DNA from: CAADGU01 sp964581605
GTDB taxonomy: Bacteria > Chloroflexota > Anaerolineae > Promineifilales > Promineifilaceae
Length of the DNA stretch: 64,000 nt
Assembly (NCBI GenBank): GCA_964581605.1
Contig: CAZOPF010000012.1
Location: forward strand, 14,948 to 78,947
Direction of reading: 5' to 3'
Part shown: in pieces, positions 43,205 through 51,750 of the stretch
Layout of the letters: each line of letters starts with the position of its first letter
Numbering within the stretch: position 1 is the stretch's first letter
Position numbers and translations under genes: made by a program
Notes under the pieces: model-generated
Told to the model about the DNA's origin: nothing
What the model saw: the letters and a program-made list of their open reading frames with translations, nothing else
Database searches by the model: none

Positions 43205-44317
43205 TTATTCGCTTCCCATCCGCTGCCGTTGAAAAGTAGCCTGGCAACCCGCACAGCAAAAGTAGTAGGTCGTGCCTTCATGGGCAAAGGTGTATCTGGC
43301 AGTGGTCATGTCCACTTCCATGCCGCAGATGGGGTCAATGGCAGTGGCCACGGCCGTATTGAGCGCAGTAGCAGCGGCCGTACCCACCGAAACCATCCCC
43401 AATTCAATCACATGGTTGACGGCCGTATGGCCCCCATGAACATGCGCTTCTTCAACGCCCGTTGCTTCAACGCCCGTTGCTTCAATGCCCGTGTCCTTCA
43501 CGGCCGTCTCCCCCTTAAACAGCGCCAAATCCAGCAGTTCCGCGCTGCGCCGCCGCTGCACAATCTCCGCCATAATGCTCAGGGCAATCTCGTCGCCGCG
43601 CCGCGCCTGAATGTCCAGCCCGGCCGGCGCTTTCAGTGACAGCAGTTCCGTCTCCGTGATCCCCTGCATCCGCAGATAATCGCGCACCGCCTCCGCCCGC
43701 TTCGGGCTGGCGACCAGCCCCACATAGGTTGGCTGCGCGGGCAGGATTTTCGCCAGCGCCAGTTCGTCATAATTGCCATGAGTGGCGACGACGATGTAGG
43801 TGTACGGCCGTAGCTGCCCCACCACCTCATCCAGATTAGTCAGCACCACGTCGGCGTCGGCTAAAGCCTCACCGCCGCCATCCAAATCCACCGCGACGAC
43901 CTGATAATTCATCGCCCGCCCCAACGCCACCAACGCCTGCGCCACCGGCAGCGCGCCCACCACCAGCAGTCGGGGTCGTGGCTGCTGCGGCTCCAGGTAA
44001 ATCTCCAGCGTACCGCCGCTGTAGCAAGCCATCGGCAAATCCAGCACCCCTGCCCGCGCTGTCTGCGCCGCCGGCTCTGTCGAGAGGCGAATCAGGCGAG
44101 CTTCATCGGCCCGCAGCGCGTTCAGCGCCTCCTTCACCACCGTCGGCTGGGCGCAGCTGCCGCCAATCCAGCCATGCATCACCCCATCAGCCGTGATGAT
44201 CGCCTTATCGCCCGGTTTACCCGATGTCGGCTTTTCGGAACGCACGACGACAGCCGTGACAAATGGCACCCCCGCCTGCACCAATTCATGCGCCTTTGCA
44301 AAAAAATCATCGTACAT
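43205..44317 (-). CDS. XdhC/CoxI-family molybdoenzyme maturation protein with C-terminal YHS domain
   Basis: The 370-residue protein has the XdhC/CoxI N-terminal domain (GDKAIITADGVMHGWIGGSCAQPTV) and the Rossmann domain LLVVGALPVAQAL ... YVGLVASPKRAEAV. XdhC proteins insert or sulfurate the molybdenum cofactor of xanthine or CO dehydrogenases. Unusually, a Val/Thr-rich linker with a 5-residue tandem repeat (TGIEATGVEATGVE) leads to a YHS domain (DPICGMEVDMTTARYTF ... YYFCCAGC), likely metal binding. It belongs functionally to the cox operon but is separated from coxL by 1.6 kb of other genes. TAGGAG before the ATG overlaps the stop of the upstream gene. Confidence 0.85.
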   Translation of the reverse strand: MYDDFFAKAHELVQAGVPFVTAVVVRSEKPTSGKPGDKAIITADGVMHGWIGGSCAQPTVVKEALNALRADEARLIRLSTEPAAQTARAGVLDLPMACYSGGTLEIYLEPQQPRPRLLVVGALPVAQALVALGRAMNYQVVAVDLDGGGEALADADVVLTNLDEVVGQLRPYTYIVVATHGNYDELALAKILPAQPTYVGLVASPKRAEAVRDYLRMQGITETELLSLKAPAGLDIQARRGDEIALSIMAEIVQRRRSAELLDLALFKGETAVKDTGIEATGVEATGVEEAHVHGGHTAVNHVIELGMVSVGTAAATALNTAVATAIDPICGMEVDMTTARYTFAHEGTTYYFCCAGCQATFQRQRMGSE

Positions 44318-44326
44318 GGTTCACTC

Positions 44327-44590
44327 CTATGCAGCAATAACAACTTCTCGAGCTTTGGCAGGTTGTTTTGCTACCGTTTTGGAATAGGCATTCACATCCT
44401 CAACCACACGATTGACCAGGCGATTGACATTTTCCGCAGTAAAACCTTCAATATAGCTATGCCCATTTGGACAAATTTGGGCGGGAACGTTTTTAATGGT
44501 CACGGCCGTACCCTCTACCTCGTAGGTAACTTCTGTCACGCCATCCATTGTTTGCTGACCACATTCAGGGCAAATAAAGTGCTTGTTCAT
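44327..44590 (-). CDS. YgiT-type zinc finger protein (MqsA-like antitoxin)
   Basis: The 87-residue product begins MNKHFICPECGQQTMDG and contains ICPNGHSYIEG, giving a CxxC...CxxxH zinc site typical of YgiT/MqsA N-terminal domains. It lacks a C-terminal helix-turn-helix. It overlaps the DUF4258 gene by four bases. In other genomes this pair behaves as a toxin-antitoxin-like module; toxicity here is inferred. Confidence 0.78.
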   Translation of the reverse strand: MNKHFICPECGQQTMDGVTEVTYEVEGTAVTIKNVPAQICPNGHSYIEGFTAENVNRLVNRVVEDVNAYSKTVAKQPAKAREVVIAA

Positions 44591-44901
44591 TTTTTTCCAG
44601 GAGCCGATTTCCGAATCCGAAATTTGATCCATTCGCGGCGATCTGGAATATAAACCGTCGGAACAATGACCACATCTGGATTCGAGTAATCACAAACCAC
44701 ATGAAGTGGCAAACCACCCGCCATATGTCCAAAAACCAATAAGCGCTTTCTATCTTCGTACTCCTCAATAATTTCACCATGAAGAATGACAGTGATAACA
44801 TCTTCCGGTTCTACGCCATCCTTTTTTGCTTCTGTCAGCGCGTGAGTATAGTAAAAGTATTTGCCTTCTTTGACCAGCTTTTGGATTTGTTCTAATTTCA
44901 T
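44587..44901 (-). CDS. DUF4258 protein (MqsR/RelE-like putative toxin)
   Basis: The 104-residue product has the DUF4258 pattern: YYTHALTEAKKDGVEPEDV, GEIIEEYEDRKRLLVFG and LHVVCDYSNPDVVIVPTVY. This is a small RNase-like fold related to BECR toxins. It precedes the YgiT gene with an ATGA overlap. Its own start overlaps the stop of a truncated xdhC copy. Confidence 0.78.
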   Translation of the reverse strand: MKLEQIQKLVKEGKYFYYTHALTEAKKDGVEPEDVITVILHGEIIEEYEDRKRLLVFGHMAGGLPLHVVCDYSNPDVVIVPTVYIPDRREWIKFRIRKSAPGKK

Positions 44902-44984
44902 TTGTCAATTGTATGCACGGCCGTGACAAACGGCATCCCCGCCTGCACCAACTCATGTGCCTTCATAAAAAAATCGTCGTACAT
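44898..44984 (-). pseudogene. truncated second copy of the xdhC 5' end
   Basis: A 28-codon frame begins MYDDFFMKAHELVQAGMPF and matches the first 23 residues of the XdhC protein at 43205-44317 with two substitutions. The DNA (44916-44984 against 44251-44317) is about 85% identical. After PFVTAV the match ends and the frame stops in an ATGA overlap with the DUF4258 gene. It keeps a GAGGTG ribosome binding site. Confidence 0.8.
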
Positions 44985-45012
44985 ATCGCACCTCGTTTCT
45001 GGCACTTTTTGT

Positions 45013-45018
45013 TATAAT
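45013..45018 (+). promoter_or_regulatory. TATAAT -10 box before the DUF5678-like gene
   Basis: A perfect TATAAT lies 31 bases before the ATG at 45050, and TTGGAGA within the leader could be the ribosome binding site. No clear -35 box was seen. Confidence 0.5.
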
Positions 45019-45049
45019 GCCAGTATGATTACATTTGGAGATTGATCCT

Positions 45050-45421
45050 ATGTTAATTTCTGAACTTCCGCCTCGTTTACAGGAAAAATTTGTGCAAACG
45101 GCCGAATCCATTTACGGCCGTGACAACACCCAACGCGCCCTCGTTGAAGCAGTCGAACTGTGGTTGGCCGAGAACCATTTACGCGCCATTGAAATCGAAG
45201 AAAAAATTAACAATCAAGCCTTTACAAAACTACAAACCGAACTAGAAGAACAATACAACGGCAAATGGATTGTGATTGCACACGGCCGTTTGCAGGGCGT
45301 CGGTGATTCCATTCAAGATGTTAATCATCTGGCGATGGACGCCAGACACCGTATCGTCATGCAAATGGGGCGCAATTATCCTCAAGAGGTAGAGTTGGGA
45401 TGGCAGATGGCGTTCGATTAG
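45050..45421 (+). CDS. small DUF5678-like protein paired with a retropepsin-like protein
   Basis: The 123-residue protein has a helical N-terminal half (RALVEAVELWLAENHL) and a beta-rich end (GKWIVIAHGRLQGVGDSIQDV) that recalls DUF5678. It overlaps the next gene by 22 bases. Similar small genes beside retropepsin-like genes occur in cyanobacteria and Chloroflexota. The function is unknown, and a toxin-antitoxin-like role is only a guess. Confidence 0.6.
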   Translation: MLISELPPRLQEKFVQTAESIYGRDNTQRALVEAVELWLAENHLRAIEIEEKINNQAFTKLQTELEEQYNGKWIVIAHGRLQGVGDSIQDVNHLAMDARHRIVMQMGRNYPQEVELGWQMAFD

Positions 45422-45843
45422 TCTGTTGGCCGACGCCAGATCGGGTGGCAATCGGTATCCAGTTACGAAATCTACTGGGTCAATCTCACCACGAAACCGA
45501 GGATTTGATCCAGCTAGATACCGGCTACAGTGGTGACATTCTGATCCCTTTCGACCTTTTTGTACGTCTGAAATTTCATTTATGGAGTCTGTCTCATCAA
45601 GTCAGTTCACAAGGCTCGACAATTATCGGTCAGATCATCCAATTTATTGAGGCCGAAGCCGAAATTTTCGTTCCCCAAACAGGACAATCTTTCCCAGTCA
45701 TTGTCCAAACCTTTGCCGATAACACTCGTTTCCTCATTGGCCGAAACTTCTTGCGCCAGCTCAAAGTTTTGCTAGACGGCCCAGGCGGCCAGACTTGCTT
45801 GCTAACCTCCGCTCCAGCTTTTGAGAATGAAACTGACGTGTAG
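45400..45843 (+). CDS. retropepsin-like aspartyl protease family protein
   Basis: The 147-residue product contains one catalytic-type motif, LDTGYSGDILIP (DTG at about 40-42), within a beta-rich domain. FLIGRNFLRQLKVLLDG near the end matches the conserved hydrophobic-Gly pair of retropepsins. One DTG per chain means it would act as a homodimer. It is coupled to the small gene upstream and points against the flanking cox genes. Confidence 0.7.
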   Translation: MADGVRLVCWPTPDRVAIGIQLRNLLGQSHHETEDLIQLDTGYSGDILIPFDLFVRLKFHLWSLSHQVSSQGSTIIGQIIQFIEAEAEIFVPQTGQSFPVIVQTFADNTRFLIGRNFLRQLKVLLDGPGGQTCLLTSAPAFENETDV

Positions 45844-45844
45844 T

Positions 45845-45887
45845 GGGTAATTGGGCATTCACCCAATTACCCAATTACTGAATTACT
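45845..45887. repeat. 8-base-period array forming a perfect 11-bp hairpin
   Basis: GGGTAATTGGG (45845-45855) and CCCAATTACCC (45862-45872) are perfectly complementary around a six-base loop. Further octad-like copies (aattactgaattactcc) follow. It lies between two convergent stop codons and may end transcription in both directions. Confidence 0.8.
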
Positions 45888-48342
45888 CCGTCACACCCGC
45901 ATCCCGCAACGCCTGCCACACCTTCTCCGGCGTAATCGGAATATCAATGTGGCGCACACCCAGATGCCAGAGCGCATCCACCACCGCGTTGGCAATGGCC
46001 GGGGGCGCACCCACCGTGGGCGACTCACCCACCCCCTTGGCGCCAATCGGATGGTGCGGCGAGGGAGTGATGGTGTGGCCGGTTTCCCATTTCGGGGATT
46101 CAACGGCCGTAGGCAGCAAATAATCCGCCAACGTCCCCGTCAAACATTGCCCATTCTCGTCATAGACAATCTCCTCGAACAAGGCCGGCGCCAGCCCCAT
46201 CGTCAGCCCGCCGTGAATCTGCCCTTCCACCACTAGCGGATTGATAATGTTGCCGCAATCATCCACCGCCACAAAACGGCGCACCTTCACCTCACCCGTA
46301 CCACTGTCCACATCCACCACGCAAATGTAGCTGCCAAACGGGAAAGTCAGGTTCGGCGGATCGTAATAATCAGTTGCTTCCAGCCCCGCTTCCATGCCCT
46401 GCGGATGGTTGGTATAGGCGGCAAAGGCGATCTCCTGAATCGTTTTCGCCTGTTCCGGCGACCCCTTCACCTGCCATTTGTTCACATGCCATTCCAGGTC
46501 GTCCTCATTCACTTCCAGCAAGTGCGCGGCAATCTTCTTCGCCTTCGCCTTAATTTTGCGCGCCGCCATCGCCGCCGCGGCCCCGGCCGTGGGGGTGGAA
46601 CGGCTGGCATACGTGCCCAGGCCATAAGGGGCGGTGTCGGTATCCCCCTCTTCCACCTCAATGTCATTGGCGGGCAGACCCAACTCCTCAGCGATAATCT
46701 GGGCGTAGGTCGTTTCATGCCCCTGCCCTTGCGACTTGGTGCCAAAGCGGGCAATCGCCTTGCCGGTGGGGTGGATGCGGATTTCGGCCGAATCAAACAT
46801 CTTGATGCCCAAAATGTCATAATCCCGCGACGGCCCCGCGCCCACCACTTCCGTGAAGCTGGAAATGCCAATGCCCATCAACTCACCCCGCGCCCGCTTT
46901 TCCGCCTGCTCGCGGCGCAAATCTTCATAGCCAATCATATCCATCGCCTTGCGCAGAGCCGCGTGGTAATTGCCGCTGTCATACTCCCAGCCCGTGGGCG
47001 ACTTGTAGGGGAAGGCGTCGGCTTTGATGAAGTTGTTCATGCGGAATTCGGCCGGGTCCACGTTCAAATCGTGGGCCATCATATCCGCCATGCGCTCAAT
47101 CATCTGCACCGCTTCCGTAACGCGGAAGGAGCAGCGATAAGCCACGCCGCCCGGCGGCTTGTTGGTGTACACGGCGTCAAAATTGACGTGCGCCGCCTGC
47201 AAATCGTAAGAGCCGGTGCAAATGCTAAACAGCCCGGCCGGGAATTTAGACGGATTGGCGGCCGCATCCGCACAGCCATGATCGGCCAGCCCATTGACAC
47301 GCAGGCCGACAATTTTGCCATTCGCATCGGCCGCCAGTTCCGCTTCCAGGTGATAGTCGCGGGCAAAGCTGTCCGCCTGCAAATTTTCGCTGCGGTCTTC
47401 AATCCATTTCACCGGCTTGCCAATCAGCAAACTGGCGACGGCGCAGACGACGTAGCCGGGATACACCGGCACTTTGCCGCCAAAACCACCGCCAATATCC
47501 GGCGAAATGACCTGAATCTTTTGCTCCGGCAGGCCGCTGACCAGGGCGAAGACGGTGCGGATGGCGTGGGGGGCCTGCGTAGTCATGTAGAGCTGCATCT
47601 TGCCCGTAGCCGGGTTGTAATTGGCGACCATGCCGCAGGTTTCAATGGAGGCCACATGGATGCGCGGGATGTGCATATACTGTTTGACCACATGGGCAGC
47701 GTTGGCAAATACGGCGTCGGTGGCCGCCTGATCGCCCACTTCCCAATGCCAGATGCGGTTGGTTTTGAGTTCCTTGTCGTCGCGGATGATGACTTCATCG
47801 TCCAGCGCCTTGTACGGGTCTACGACCACATCGAGCGGTTCGTAATCTACCACCACCTGCTCGACGGCGTCGGCGGCAATGTAGCGGCTGGTGGCGATGA
47901 CACAGGCCACTTCTTGGGCGTAGTAGACCACCTTTTCGGTGGGCAGCACCATTTGGGTGTCCGACATGAGGGTGGGCATCCAGTGCAGGCCATGCGCGGC
48001 TAAATCTTTGCCGGTGATGACGGCCAATACGCCGGGCATGGCCAGAGCGGCGCTGGCGTCTATGTTCAGGATTTTGGCGTGGGCGTAGGGGCTGCGCACA
48101 ATGTCCATGTAGAGCATTCCGGGCAGTTTGATGTCGTCTACGTAGTTGCCTTTGCCCTGGATGAAGCGGGGGTCTTCTTTGCGCTTCATGCGGTGGCCCA
48201 TGCCGCAGATTTCCGGCGGGGTGGTGATGCGCACGTCTTCGGTGGTGGCAACAACGGCCGAAGCGCCCACGGGCACATCATGTTTGTTCTCAAAGCGGTC
48301 GGCGAGGTGTTTGGGTTTGGTGGGATCGTGAAAGGTGGTCAT
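45883..48342 (-). CDS. coxL: aerobic carbon monoxide dehydrogenase large subunit (form I)
   Basis: The 819-residue molybdenum-binding subunit oxidises CO to CO2. The active-site loop reads VAYRCSFR with C404, the form I AYxCSFR signature that binds the Cu-S-Mo centre; form II and xanthine dehydrogenase-like enzymes have AYRGAGR instead. Other cofactor motifs visible are SPDIGGGFGGKVPVYPGY and GVGESPTVGAPPAIANA. ATG 48342 follows GAGGAGG. It overlaps coxS by four bases. Gene order on the transcript is coxD-E-G-M-S-L. Confidence 0.95.
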   Translation of the reverse strand: MTTFHDPTKPKHLADRFENKHDVPVGASAVVATTEDVRITTPPEICGMGHRMKRKEDPRFIQGKGNYVDDIKLPGMLYMDIVRSPYAHAKILNIDASAALAMPGVLAVITGKDLAAHGLHWMPTLMSDTQMVLPTEKVVYYAQEVACVIATSRYIAADAVEQVVVDYEPLDVVVDPYKALDDEVIIRDDKELKTNRIWHWEVGDQAATDAVFANAAHVVKQYMHIPRIHVASIETCGMVANYNPATGKMQLYMTTQAPHAIRTVFALVSGLPEQKIQVISPDIGGGFGGKVPVYPGYVVCAVASLLIGKPVKWIEDRSENLQADSFARDYHLEAELAADANGKIVGLRVNGLADHGCADAAANPSKFPAGLFSICTGSYDLQAAHVNFDAVYTNKPPGGVAYRCSFRVTEAVQMIERMADMMAHDLNVDPAEFRMNNFIKADAFPYKSPTGWEYDSGNYHAALRKAMDMIGYEDLRREQAEKRARGELMGIGISSFTEVVGAGPSRDYDILGIKMFDSAEIRIHPTGKAIARFGTKSQGQGHETTYAQIIAEELGLPANDIEVEEGDTDTAPYGLGTYASRSTPTAGAAAAMAARKIKAKAKKIAAHLLEVNEDDLEWHVNKWQVKGSPEQAKTIQEIAFAAYTNHPQGMEAGLEATDYYDPPNLTFPFGSYICVVDVDSGTGEVKVRRFVAVDDCGNIINPLVVEGQIHGGLTMGLAPALFEEIVYDENGQCLTGTLADYLLPTAVESPKWETGHTITPSPHHPIGAKGVGESPTVGAPPAIANAVVDALWHLGVRHIDIPITPEKVWQALRDAGVTE

Positions 48343-48830
48343 GCGGGTACCTCCTCGGCCGCCTGCATTTTGGCGGCCGCATATTGAATGGCCTCGACAA
48401 TTTTGTTGTAGCCGGTACAGCGGCACAGATTCCCGGAAATGCCCCAGCGGATTTCTTCTTCGGTGGGATTAGGATTTTTGGCCAGCAGATGTTTGGCGCT
48501 CATGATCATGCCGGGGGTGCAGTAGCCGCATTGCAGGCCATGTTTTTCCCAGAACCCTTCCTGTAATGGGTGGAGGGTGGCCCCATTGGCCACGCCTTCG
48601 ATGGTTTCCACCGCCCCGCCGTTGGCCTGGACGGCAAAGACGGTGCAGCTTTTGACGGTACGGCCGTTCATCATCACCGTACACGCGCCACAACTCGTCG
48701 TATCGCAGCCAATATGCGTGCCTGTTAAATCTAAATCTTCGCGGATGAAATGCACCAACAACGTGCGGGCTTCCACTTCTTTGGTAACTTCGGCCCCATT
48801 TACTGTTAAGGTGATTGTATGTTTGCTCAT
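48339..48830 (-). CDS. coxS: carbon monoxide dehydrogenase small [2Fe-2S] subunit
   Basis: The 163-residue electron-transfer subunit has two [2Fe-2S] sites: the plant-ferredoxin type (GCDTTSCGACTV and a later SC) and the helical type (CGYCTPGM ... CRCTGY). It carries electrons from the molybdenum centre of CoxL to the FAD of CoxM. Start 48830 has AAGGAGG. The stop of coxM lies two bases upstream of it. Confidence 0.95.
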   Translation of the reverse strand: MSKHTITLTVNGAEVTKEVEARTLLVHFIREDLDLTGTHIGCDTTSCGACTVMMNGRTVKSCTVFAVQANGGAVETIEGVANGATLHPLQEGFWEKHGLQCGYCTPGMIMSAKHLLAKNPNPTEEEIRWGISGNLCRCTGYNKIVEAIQYAAAKMQAAEEVPA

Positions 48831-48832
48831 CT

Positions 48833-49702
48833 TTAGCCTCCTTGTGCCCGTTCTATAGCCTGGCGAATAGCGCGTTTGGTGACCACTCGTGTGAGGTCTC
48901 GTTTGTAAGCTACCGATCCGCGTAAATCGGGGGATGGATCGCACTCAGCCGCAGCCGCACGCCCGGCCGCTTCCAATACCTCGTCCGTGATCTGTTTGCC
49001 AATAAGCGCCTGTTCCGCACCGGTAGCCCGCATGGGCACGGCGCTGACATTGGTGAGGCCGATGCGGGCCGCGGTACAGGTGTTGCCACTCATTGTCAGC
49101 TGCACGGCCGTTGCCGAGATCGCATAATCGCCTACCTTCCGTTCCACCTTGTAATACGCGCCGCCGCTGCCGGGGCCGGGCGTGGGGATACGGATTTCGG
49201 TCAGGATTTCGTTGTCGGCCAGGGCATTTTCAAACAGGTCAACAAAAAAGTCATCAATGGCGATGGCACGGGTGCCGTTGGGGCCGAGGGCGATCAGTTC
49301 GGCGTTGTAGGCCAGCATTACCGCCGGGTGATCGTTGGCCGGGTCGGCGTGGGCCAGATTGCCGCCGACGGTAGCCCGGTTGCGCACCACCGGGTCGGCA
49401 ATGACGCGGGCGGCGTCGGCCAGCAGGTGGTACTTGCCCTGTACCAGCGCCGACTCTTCCAGATCAGCTTCGCGGGTCAGTGCGCCAATCATCAAATGGC
49501 CGTCGTCCTCGCGGATGTACTCCAGCCCATCAATGGTATTGATGTCTATGAGGCGTTCGGGCAGGGCCAGCCGAAAACGCATGGCGGGGATGAGACTTTG
49601 CCCCCCGGCCACGATTTTGGCCCCTGCCCCCAGCTGTTGTAGCAGGCCAACGGCTTCGGACAGGGTGCGCGGGGCGTAATAATCAAATTCACCTGGGATC
49701 AT
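48833..49702 (-). CDS. coxM: carbon monoxide dehydrogenase medium FAD subunit
   Basis: The 289-residue FAD-binding subunit has the family motifs AGGQSLIP (flavin pyrophosphate loop) and TVGGNLAHADPA. It passes electrons onward to the quinone pool. Length matches characterised CoxM proteins. AAGGAGG precedes the ATG. Confidence 0.95.
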   Translation of the reverse strand: MIPGEFDYYAPRTLSEAVGLLQQLGAGAKIVAGGQSLIPAMRFRLALPERLIDINTIDGLEYIREDDGHLMIGALTREADLEESALVQGKYHLLADAARVIADPVVRNRATVGGNLAHADPANDHPAVMLAYNAELIALGPNGTRAIAIDDFFVDLFENALADNEILTEIRIPTPGPGSGGAYYKVERKVGDYAISATAVQLTMSGNTCTAARIGLTNVSAVPMRATGAEQALIGKQITDEVLEAAGRAAAAECDPSPDLRGSVAYKRDLTRVVTKRAIRQAIERAQGG

Positions 49703-49718
49703 GGGAACCTCCTTTTGA

Positions 49719-49749
49719 GAATTAGGAATTATGAATTAGGAATTATGAA
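49719..49749. repeat. 7-base-period array (gaattag/gaattat)
   Basis: Four alternating heptads, gaattag and gaattat, lie in the coxG-coxM gap. No inverted arm was seen. Confidence 0.75.
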
Positions 49750-49812
49750 GCTGGCCCGATCTGGAGACCGGCCAGAGCCGATAAAACGGCCGTGACGAGT
49801 GACGGCCGTGAC

Positions 49813-50478
49813 CTACCGAAATATCAGATACAAAATCAGCAGTACCAGCAGCACCACGCCGCCAATGACCAGGGGGCGGTATTGGGGCGGCACCAGATCG
49901 CCAGCCACATCTTTGGCAACGTTCATGGCTACGGATGTTTGCGAGGGGGGCGTGTAGGTGGGAATTTCTACCTGGGCGGCAGCGGCGGCCGCTTCCTCTT
50001 CCGATGCGCCTGCGGCCTGGGCAGCGGCGCGGGCGGCCACCTGCACTTTCAAATACTCATTCAGCCCATCCAGGCTTTGGCGGATGATGGATTTGGCCGA
50101 GGTGTCTAACAATCGCTGCCCCACGCTGGCAATACGGCCGCCCACCTGCGCATCGCCGTGATAGGCAATGTGGGTGCGCTCGCCGTCCGGGGTTAGCTTC
50201 AGGCTGCCGATGGCCTTCACAAAACCGGGCGCGCCTTTGCCCTCTACAGTCATGGTGTAGCTTTCCGGGGCGACGATGTCGGTCAGCTTGATGTTGCCCT
50301 TGAATTTGCCCTGCACCGGCCCCACTTTGACGTTCAGGTTGCCTTCGTATTCGTTTTCGGCTACGGCCGTAAACCCTTCCCCGCCGGGCATCGCACTGGA
50401 CAACACATCCGGGTCTTGCAGCGCCTGCCACACCAAATCCTGCGGCGCATCAAACGTATATTCTCCTTCAACAATCAT
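49813..50478 (-). CDS. coxG: CoxG family protein (SRPBCC domain, C-terminal membrane anchor)
   Basis: The 221-residue protein has an N-terminal CoxG/SRPBCC domain (about 1-150; YTFDAPQDLVWQALQDPDVLSSAMPG). An Ala-rich linker and one C-terminal helix (about 200-220) follow. CoxG is thought to recruit CO dehydrogenase to the membrane, which the anchor supports. It lies between coxE and coxM on the same strand. Confidence 0.88.
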   Translation of the reverse strand: MIVEGEYTFDAPQDLVWQALQDPDVLSSAMPGGEGFTAVAENEYEGNLNVKVGPVQGKFKGNIKLTDIVAPESYTMTVEGKGAPGFVKAIGSLKLTPDGERTHIAYHGDAQVGGRIASVGQRLLDTSAKSIIRQSLDGLNEYLKVQVAARAAAQAAGASEEEAAAAAAQVEIPTYTPPSQTSVAMNVAKDVAGDLVPPQYRPLVIGGVVLLVLLILYLIFR

Positions 50479-50500
50479 TCATTTCTCCTCTAATCAATCA

Positions 50501-50568
50501 TCCACAGATTACACAGATTACACAGATTCCGCAGATGAAAAATCTGTGCCATCTGTGTAATCTGTGGA
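50501..50568. repeat. 9-base-period array in a perfect 17-bp inverted repeat
   Basis: The arms TCCACAGATTACACAGA (50501-50517) and its exact complement (50552-50568) enclose nonads of cagattaca. The array includes the 3' end of coxE, whose last residues (STDYTDGTDF) are encoded by it. Confidence 0.85.
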
Positions 50569-51750
50569 TAAATCTACTTTTCTGATGTGCATGTCGGGAC
50601 GGACGGAGCAGTGTTGGCTCAGGCGGCCCAGGTGGTACGAGAGTTCGGTGAGGCTTTGCAGGTTGTGAACGGGCAGAAAATCGTCAATGTGCGGCAGGGC
50701 GGCGGCCATGCCTTCCACCAATGGCTGGTAGCCAGCCCGCCCTAGCAGGGGATTGAGCCAGATGAGGCGGTGGCTGCGCCGCTGTAAATAGGCCATCTCC
50801 TGCCGCAGCACGGAGACATCACCGCGCTCCCAGCCGTCGCTGATGATGAGGACTATCGCGCCGCGCCGCAGTACGCGGCGGCTCCACTGCCGGTTGAAAG
50901 TGCGCAGGCTCTCGCCAATGCGCGTGCCGCCTGACCAGTCCACCACCTGCCGCGCCGCTTCGTCCACAGCGCGGTCAATGTTTTTCAGCTTGAGTTCATG
51001 GGTGATGCGCGTCAGCCGGCTGCCAAAGACAAAACATTCCACTTCGCCAAAACTGTGGGAGACGGAATAGAAAAATTGGAGGAGGAGACGGCCGTACCGC
51101 TCCATCGAACCACTCACATCGGCCATGAGGATGAGGGGGCGCGGCTTGATTTTGCGGCTTTGCCAGGATAGCTGCAACGGGACGCCGCCGGTACGCACGG
51201 CCGTGCGCATCACCTGGCGCAGCCGCAGCGTATCGCCGTTTTTGTCCGGCACACGCCGGCGCGTCTGGCGCTGGATCGCCTGCCAGCGCATCTCTTGTAT
51301 CAGCCGTTTAATCGTCTCCAACTCCTCCGGCGACATCTCCGAGAACAGCTTTTGTTGCAGTAGTTCGGCGTTGCTGAATGTGTGTGTCTTGTCCACCACC
51401 TCCACTTCCTGGTCGGCGGCCTGCGCTTTGGTGGCCATGTAGGTGACGATGTTGAACTGCTGATTTTGCCGTTTGTGGCGGGGGGCGAGGGGGGCCTTTG
51501 GGGGTTGGGTACGGCCGTTGCCGCCATTCTGCCAAAACCGATTAAAAATCGCGTCAAACAACGCCACCTGCTCCCGCCGCATCACCAGCAGCGAGCGCGC
51601 CGCATGGTACACCTGCTCACGGCTGCCAATGTCCACCAATGTCAGCGCCTGCGCCAATTCCACATTTTGCTGCGGCGAAACGGCAAAACCGGCCTGGCGC
51701 AGCAGGTGGGTGAAGAGGAGGAGGTTGGTGAGGAAGGTAGAGTTGGTCAT
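50518..51750 (-). CDS. coxE: CoxE family VWA domain protein
   Basis: The 410-residue protein has a C-terminal von Willebrand A domain with the MIDAS motif DVSGSM, LQFFYSVSHSFGEVECFVFG and a later ISDGWERGD. With the MoxR ATPase CoxD it matures the CuSMo2 centre of CO dehydrogenase. The last ~20 residues come from a nonad repeat and are probably not functional, so the natural stop may have been displaced. coxD lies upstream beyond a repeat and a MITE-like insertion. Confidence 0.88.
   Translation of the reverse strand: MTNSTFLTNLLLFTHLLRQAGFAVSPQQNVELAQALTLVDIGSREQVYHAARSLLVMRREQVALFDAIFNRFWQNGGNGRTQPPKAPLAPRHKRQNQQFNIVTYMATKAQAADQEVEVVDKTHTFSNAELLQQKLFSEMSPEELETIKRLIQEMRWQAIQRQTRRRVPDKNGDTLRLRQVMRTAVRTGGVPLQLSWQSRKIKPRPLILMADVSGSMERYGRLLLQFFYSVSHSFGEVECFVFGSRLTRITHELKLKNIDRAVDEAARQVVDWSGGTRIGESLRTFNRQWSRRVLRRGAIVLIISDGWERGDVSVLRQEMAYLQRRSHRLIWLNPLLGRAGYQPLVEGMAAALPHIDDFLPVHNLQSLTELSYHLGRLSQHCSVRPDMHIRKVDLSTDYTDGTDFSSAESV

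Noticed and set aside
46405..48003. A 532-codon open frame on the plus strand opposite coxL.
   Set aside because: It lies wholly antisense to a well-supported CO dehydrogenase gene, has His/Arg/Gly-rich composition typical of shadows of GC-rich genes, and shows no family motif.
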